DNA of 64,000 nucleotides from Pontederia crassipes (taxonomy: Eukaryota; Streptophyta; Magnoliopsida; Commelinales; Pontederiaceae). A program made the translations under genes and the position numbers. Where the stretch lies: NCBI GenBank assembly GCA_030549335.1, contig CM060183.1, forward strand, positions 36,702,768-36,766,767. Direction: 5' to 3'. Positions within the stretch are counted from its first letter, which is position 1. Each line of letters starts with the position of its first letter. The notes beneath the pieces were generated by a model. That model was given only the letters and a program-made list of their open reading frames with translations, searched no databases and was not told the origin of the DNA. Below, one piece after another: positions 57,397-64,000 of this stretch.

Positions 57397-60300
57397 ATTC
57401 TCCCCCTCATCGACGATGTGGGAATTGTTTCAAACCTACAATGGAGTAGCTCTCAAATTTCACTCGAGGCAGTCATCATGTCAGCGCTATTATCATTGGT
57501 GTGAATCTTCTCAAGTGCAAACTTCTTTGCCTTTAATGCATCACGAATCCAATAATACATCACATCAATGTACTTTGATATTGCATGAAAAGTAAAATTC
57601 TTTGCAAGATGCATTGCGCTCTAGCTGTCACAATGTAGAACGTACTTGTTTTGCATGATGCTAAGTTCCTGCGTGAATTTTTCATCCACAACAACTCCTT
57701 ACTTATAGCTGCAATGAATTCGGCTTCAATAGTTAACAAAGCCACACACTTCCGAAGTCTACATTACCATGAAACAACATCACCAACAAACATCATTAAG
57801 TAAACTGAAATGGACCTTCTGCTATCCACATCACCTTCCATATCAAAATCTGTCTAACCAGTTCTAATTTCTTGACTTCAAAACAAATGCAACGGTTACT
57901 TGTGCTATGGAGATACCTCAAAATCCACTTCACAGCATTTCAATGCTCCTTTCCTGGATTAGAAGCAAATTTGCTAACAACTCCAACAGAATGAACAATA
58001 TCTGACCTAGTACATACCATAGCATACATGAGATTCCCAAATGCATATGGAATGTTCTCCATGTCCTTCTTGTCATTTGTTGATTTTGGACACTAGTTTT
58101 TGCTTAACTTGTGGTGTTGTCCAAGGGGTGTACTCACAAATTTGGCATTCTCCATGTTGAATCTCTCAAGTACCTTCTTTATGTACCTTTCCTGAGACAG
58201 TCACAACTTCCTTACTTTCGTGTCTCGTGAGATTCTCATGCCCAAAATCTCTTTTACATGCCCCAAATCTTTCATAGCAAAGGATTTGTTCAACGTTTCC
58301 TTCAGACTTGAAATTCTCATGGTGTTCCTATCAACTATCAATATGACATCAATATAGATAAGCAAAATAATAAAATCATCACCTGAGAATCTCCTCACAA
58401 AAACACAATGGTCTGAAGTAGTCATGGTGTAGTCCTGCTCCAATTTCATGTACCACTGTCTAGGAACTTGTTTAAGGCCATACAAGTTGTTCTTCAACCT
58501 ACAAACATAATCTTCTTTTTCCTTGGTCACAAAATCTTCTAGCTACTTCATATAGATCTCCTCCTCAATGTCGCCATATAAGAAGGTTATCTTCACATCC
58601 ATCTTCTCAACCTCCAAGTCAGGCTAGCAGCTAAACCAAGTAACCACTCTAATTGAAGACATATTTGTCACAGAGGAGAAAATCTCATCATAGTCAATCC
58701 CCTTCCTCTGGCTACAATCCTTCACAACCAACTTAACTTTGTAACTTGGGTTAGAAGAGTTCTCACAATGCTTGACTCTAAAAATTCACCTGCAAAACCT
58801 TTTTTCCTTTAGATAACTTCACAAGATCAAAAGATTGGTTGTCATAAAGAGATTGCATCTCATCCTCCATAGCCTCAGTCCACTTATCCTTCTATGTATC
58901 CTCCAGGACTTCTTCAACACATTCAGGCTCACCATTATCAGTCAATAAAACATAATCATGTATAGAATAACTAATGGAGGGACACCTCTCCCTCGTGGAC
59001 CTGCGCTGTGGCACAACATCTGATGATGTGTCAGTAACTTCCTCTTCTCCTTGACCTGGCGGTGTGTCATCAGGAACCACATCTGAACCTTGCTACAAAG
59101 GTTCAAGATCCACATCAATTGGCTTGTAACTATTCTAAATTTGATCTTTTTGGATATGGTCTGATCCTCAACAAAGATCACATCCCTACTCCTTACAAGC
59201 TTCTTCTCAATTGGATCATGCAACATGTAGGCAAACTCATCAAAGTCGTATGCAAGAAAAATACGATGTCTGCTTCTTGATTCCAGCTTTGTCCTATCAT
59301 CCTTAGGAACATGGTTATATGCTTTGCAACCAAACACACACAAATGATCATAGGAGACATCTTTTTCAAACCAAATCATGTCTGGAACATCATCATCCAA
59401 GATGGCATGTTGAGACAAATTCACTACATGGGCAACTGTATACAATGCCTCACACCAAAAGGAAGTAAGCAACTTTGCCTCAACATACAAACAACCCTCT
59501 CAATTAGTGTCATGTTCATTTTACATTAGCCCTGCAAGACTGTTCAAAAGGACCAATGTACTCACCTCCATTATCAATGCGAACACACTTCAATTTCTTG
59601 TCAGTTTGTCTCTCTACAAGTGCATGAAACTCCTTGAAGACACCAAGGACCTTATCCTTCCTCTACAAGTTGTACACGTACACCTTTCTAGAGAAATCAT
59701 CAATGAAGGTGACAAAATAGAGAGAACCACCCAATGAACTGATCTCCAAAGGTCCACATACATCAGAATGAACCAACTTTAATAGGTGTGTTTTTCTTGA
59801 TGGTGGGTGACTTTTGAAAGAAACCCTTGTTTGCTTTCATGTCATACAATGGATGCACTTCTCCAACTTACCTCTCTTCACACTTGAAAGCAAACTATTT
59901 TTCACTCATGTGCCCAAGCCTCCTGTGCCGCAACTCTATGGACTTTTCTTCTTTTATCACATGCACTGCATCCCTAGATATTGATGTATGCATAACATAG
60001 AGATTATTGTCACATTTCTTACCATGAGCCACTGATGCGTGCAAATTAAGCACAAATATACTAGATCGTATCAAGTAATAAAGAGTGAATAGAGTGTCGA
60101 ACTCATGATGACTAATTTAGTTTCTTATCTTTCTAACTTAAGTTTATTAATTGAGAGAATAACAAGAATTGATTTTCAGATAAAAGTGATTCAAAATTGA
60201 TGACAATATGAGATAATGATGCCCTTAATAATGTGAGAGAAAGAAGAGTTTAGACTTCGTATCTCGGTCGTATTCTCTTAATTAACAATTAATCAAATGT

Positions 60301-62034
60301 AGACTTCTTGTAGAAAATAAACGGATGAAAGGTATAAGACTCAAAAGCTTGAGGACCTAACTACCTTAATTAAGAATGTGATCAATACGTTGAAAACTCA
60401 ATATAGTTTAATCCACTCTTAATAAGGTGCATTAATATAAAAGGTTGCTTAAAGTAAAGGACTAAAAAATTTGAGAACCTAACTATCTTAAATAGAAATA
60501 AAATTAAAGACGTTGAAAACTCGATCAACTCCAATCTACTTTATCTAAGATGTCTTGAGTTGCAAACCTTCGTTAATGATACAATTGTTAGCAATTAAAA
60601 CTAATTTACTAACAAAAATATCAAAAAGATAGAATTCGGCCTGGGTCAGAACTAAAATTCACTTCGGTGCAAAATAATGAAGGAACCCGGCCCGGGTTTG
60701 TACCTACTCAATCTGACCAATTTTTTCTTGCAGAACTTATGTGAAATTAATGCAAGAAACTAATAAAATAAGATTAAACATGAAATCCACATCATAATCA
60801 TGTTCTTAGAAGTCTAAACAATAAAATATATTAAGAGAAAACTGAGGTTCAACGTAGTCTTCCTCTAACAACTAAATTAATCCATAATCGGAAGAATTGA
60901 CATCAAATTCGAGAGAAAAAATATAAAATAAAGATTAGAAATTATAAATCAAACTCTCAAGAAGTGGTTGACGTCTCTGGAACAAGCCTTGGATGAAACT
61001 ATGGTCCAAACGATCGCCCGAAACCACGAAGTCTCTACTTCTTCGATTGATTTGCAGTGACGTGCAGTAGAACTTCGTCTCTCATTTCTGGTGCGACTAG
61101 GGCTTCAAACTCTGAGCTTGCATGCCCCTTGGGTTCGTGGTACATTCATATATATAAGGGTGATGACTTTCTAGGGTTCCGAGTTAAAATCACAATTTAA
61201 ATCCAAGTTAAAGTCGGTCGAAAATTCACGCAATCTACCAGTTTGGTTGATTTGTACTAACTCGGGTCGGGTCTGTTCCAACTCGGGTCGGATTTTGTTC
61301 AGATTTTATTTTCATGCGAAAATCGATTCAAAGTCAAATTTTAACGTCAACCCAGTCCGAGTATGATGCCAGCCCGGCCCGAGTACTACTTGAAGTCAAC
61401 CATACGTGCTCATTGTGCTTCGCTTTACGTGTTATTTTGATTCGATCGCTTTGCACCTCCAAAAAGATGGTCCTGAGAATAAAATCAAACAGAAGTGGGT
61501 AGCTTTGACTAAAAAGAAATTAAGAAAATAAATAAAAAAATAGATGTATGCAATGGTAAAAATACGAAGAAAAATAACATAAATGATGCATGTAAAACAT
61601 GTATAAAAATACATGCATCAATCACTATCAAGGAACCTTTGAGAACCTTCCATTTTTCATCATTGAAAACATTACAGTATCCTTCACTGTCCAGCTTCCC
61701 CGTAGAGATAAGATTCAAATGCATATCTGGAGCATGCTTCAAGTTCTATTTCCACTTTGCAATACAATATTGCCCATGCCCACAGCATGAGAAATAGACC
61801 CATTTCCCATCTTCAAAGTGCCAAAGTCACCAGACATATAGGAATTAAAGAACTCTATGTGAGAAATGACATGAAGATTAATTCCACTATCAGGATGTCT
61901 CATCTTGTGCAACATTCACTTGGTCACTATCACAAACAATGAGAAGTTAAACAGCTATAGCAACATCTTTTGCATCATCCTTCTTTTGTTTCTCCACATT
62001 CTTATTTTTCCTCTCTAGCTAAAACAGGCAAAAT
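57397..62034 (-). mobile_element. Decayed Ty1/copia retrotransposon, pol region
   Basis: Read from right to left. A protease/pre-integrase part (about 61620-62030; MRHAPDMHLNLISTGKLDSEG-like) is followed by the gag-pre-integrase GSLIV|AHGKKCDN (split by the LTR at 60033). An integrase core relic (CVRIDNGGEY, about 59580) is followed by the integrase C-terminal part (FWCEALYTVAHVVNLSQHAI and VFGCKAYNHVPKDDRTKLES, 59190-59490). The reverse transcriptase (RLKNNLYGLKQVPRQWYMKL, 58440-58510) has the catalytic YVDD changed to YIDV. The RNase H piece (ALLTIEAEFIAAISKELLWM, 57690-57745) precedes the purine tract. Many stops and frameshifts; the 5' LTR and gag are missing beyond 62034, where an unrelated dispersed repeat starts. 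Dead. Confidence 0.88.
60033..61620. repeat. Solo LTR nested in the copia element
   Basis: Starts TGATGCGTGCAAATTAAG and ends ATACATGCATCA, so TGATGC/GCATCA ends are inverted. GCCAC (60028-60032) and ATCAC (61621-61625) are a 5-bp target duplication with two transitions. Removing the LTR and one flank restores the copia reading GSLIVAHGKK on the minus strand. Inside, CCCGGCCCGGG and CTCGGGTCGGGT words occur at about 60640-60720 and 61255-61400, and a TATATATAAGGG box at about 61148. No coding capacity. Confidence 0.82.
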
Positions 62035-62235
62035 GTTCATTAAAAAGTAAACATATTAACCTAAAATATATAACATCATACCGGAAAAATGTTTTAGGTA
62101 CGAACATATTCTAACTTTATTTTATTTTATCAACTTTTTATTGATTTCTATCATCGTGGATTGATTAACAAATGAAGTCACTATAAGATTCAATAATAAT
62201 AAGTTTGAACATGTAAGATGTTTAAATGTAGAAAT
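62035..62235. repeat. Dispersed repeat, copy of 42103-42312
   Basis: Shares CAAAATGTTCATTAAAAAG, TTTTAGGTACGAACATATTC, CATCGTGGATTGATTAACAA and GAACATGTAAGATGTTTAA with the AMY3 intron-9 copy. It begins exactly where copia similarity ends, so it may mark the breakpoint that removed the copia 5' half. Confidence 0.75.
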
Positions 62236-64000
62236 ATTTATAGAAAACAAATTTTGTTTAATACTTCGTTTTGTTTAATACATAGAAATATTAACCCTAC
62301 GCCTCTCCTCTTTCCCCCTCCATCCACACGAATTCCTAGGCAATCAAGAGCCCTAATGCAGTGCTGGCCGTTGAAAATGTTGCCTAAAATATGTTGAAAC
62401 ACTAGGAGGAAACCAAGGTGATGTAGTAGCCATGATGAAATTTTTGTTGATCTTCAGGATTGTTTTCTTGACTTTTCCCTCGGCTTTATCCCATATGACG
62501 TGACCAACAAGGATAGGGCACAAGGATGAGGCGTGGTCGAAATCAGAGAGCCTTCAGGGACGAATGACGTGGAGAACAAACTAGAGAAAGATGATCGAAC
62601 AACAAAGAATTCACATAAATATAGGTGGATCATTGGATCAAACTTTGGATCAATTTTAACAATAGATTTGTATGTTTCTAAGATACAATTATAGTCATAA
62701 CATCATCTCCTATTACTCATGATTCTTCTTATATGATTACTTTGGTCCTAAAATATTTATTCCCATGAAACTACATCGAAAATTGAGCAGTCAATGTTCC
62801 TATTTTCATCGAAATCCTAGAACCCGGCCCGCGTTTGAACAACTCCGACCAAGTATGCACATTGTTGGGCAAGACGAGCGCAAAACCCGACCCGAATTCC
62901 ACACCACCCGAACCGTGCCCATGCCGACACGCGCGCATCGTCGAAACCCGGCTTGGGCTCTTTGTGACCCAAGCCGAGTTTTGATATCCTGCACATAGAG
63001 TCTATCCCAAGCCGAGCCCGATTTCCTCTCAACAATTTTTAATTTATTATTATCTTACTCGTGATCCATCATCTGCTATCATCCAGAGTATTGTATTACA
63101 TAGCCCAATATGTGTTAATGATCTATGCTTTATTATCCATTTGATTTCACCGAAACATAGTTTATATTAATATTGTCATTTGATAATTGTATTATTGATT
63201 ATCCATAATTGGTCATCTATGTGACCCTATTGATATCATGATTTAGAGCATTATCATCGTAGAGAATGATTAGTTCATGACTTAGGTTAATTGTTGAATT
63301 ACATGTCATTATATGAAATCTATTACTATCCTACATTGTCATTAGATTCAAAATTTTATTTATCTGATCTCATTGTCTCATTGCTTAGATTAAATCTAAG
63401 GCTAACCCCTCTTTGATTCCATTGATGACATGATCTTTTGATCTTGATTAGTATCACTGTATTATTATGATTAAATCCCAATGTAGGTGAAGATGAGAAC
63501 CTAATTAATTAAAGATAAAAATTAGGATGCCCATGTTACGGCTTGATGGGAGTTCATGGTATAACATTGTAGTCAGTGTTGGGGCATAATTTGTCCCCGT
63601 TGCACGATTTCTCCCCATCGTGTAACGAAAAAGGATACCCCTCCTCTTTAAAGAAGATGATTGTTATGATGTGCACAATTACTGGCCATTCATGAAGTAC
63701 ATGACACCTCATTGCAATAAATACGTTAACCAATGACATTGCATAAATATATTAGAGATAAATAAGTTGATTACAACTTCCAATCAGGGCATTAAAAATA
63801 CACTTACATCATAGTACAAAGTATTGAAATATGCACATTGTTTCAGAGCATATTATATGACATTGAAATATATGGTAAAGTAATCTAGAGATTGCATTGA
63901 TTCATTCCAACGAGCATAATCTTCATCTTATATTACAATTGTTCCCACCTAATGATTTATTGTATTATTCCTACACAGTTTGATTCTATCTATAGACATC
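62236..64000. other. Spacer with a CCCGAGTT-like tract and ATC-rich low-complexity DNA
   Basis: 62300-62600 is of ordinary composition with no supported frame. 62815-63030 is rich in AACCCGG, GACCCGAATT and AAGCCGAG words and produces short open frames on both strands that are not genes. 63050-63480 is built from ATTATCAT/TTGATTA-like words, repeating the module order seen at 2860-3900 and 18600-20200. It is probably another decayed LTR, but its ends were not found. Confidence 0.45.

Noticed and set aside
62765-63035. Three overlapping frames with Arg-rich products near 62.8-63.0 kb
   Set aside because: Same cause: motif-rich, stop-poor repeat DNA.

Overview
This is nuclear DNA of a flowering plant. 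The evidence is the genes themselves (a P-subfamily/PLS-like plant PPR protein, the plastid ClpR1 subunit, a plant MCTP protein, plastid alpha-amylase AMY3, an RTM2-like HSP20 protein), their GT-AG introns and the plant-type transposons. The very GC-rich single-exon MCTP gene next to AT-rich introns and spacers, and the GC-rich first exon of AMY3, suggest a monocot. I cannot name the species from sequence alone. Layout: (1) 1-12.2 kb holds an intact PPR gene (7476-9518, with a possible extra 3' exon at 10776) flanked by a broken 5' copy upstream (about 5.4-5.8 kb) and a broken 3' copy downstream (from about 11.25 kb). The area is peppered with SINE copies ending in (TTG)n. (2) 12.2-15.5 kb is a 5'-truncated L1-type LINE, itself split by a 1.76-kb LTR retrotransposon with a perfect 5-bp target duplication. 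(3) 15.5-21.3 kb is AT-rich repeat DNA with a probable 2.8-kb solo LTR and a hAT-type MITE. (4) 21.57-25.53 kb is CLPR1 (+, nine exons). (5) 26.3-29.4 kb is a MCTP/QUIRKY-like gene (-), tail to tail with CLPR1. (6) 29.4-35 kb is a spacer containing a truncated RTE LINE with a 20-bp target duplication. (7) 35.0-45.7 kb is AMY3 (+, thirteen exons), including a GC-AG intron and several intronic repeats. (8) 46.1-47.3 kb is an RTM2-like small heat-shock-domain membrane protein (-), tail to tail with AMY3. (9) 47.4-64 kb is gene-poor: exon-like relics split by a MITE, a decayed hAT transposase, a decayed Ty1/copia element on the minus strand with a solo LTR nested in it, and CCCGAGTT-rich repeat tracts. 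The five genes form no operon-like unit. Two of them (CLPR1, AMY3) act in the chloroplast, the PPR product is expected in an organelle, the MCTP protein is expected at ER-plasma membrane contacts or plasmodesmata, and the RTM2-like protein is a tail-anchored HSP20 relative. The most interesting material outside the genes is the transposon record. Target duplications and empty sites let insertion order be read directly. Three RTE/SINE-derived scraps of only 35-64 bp carry 16-25-bp target duplications. One compact LTR element carries a gag remnant plus an unassigned 191-residue open frame. A GC-rich CCCGAGTT motif tract recurs in several unrelated LTR-like segments. No CRISPR, rRNA or convincing tRNA gene was seen.
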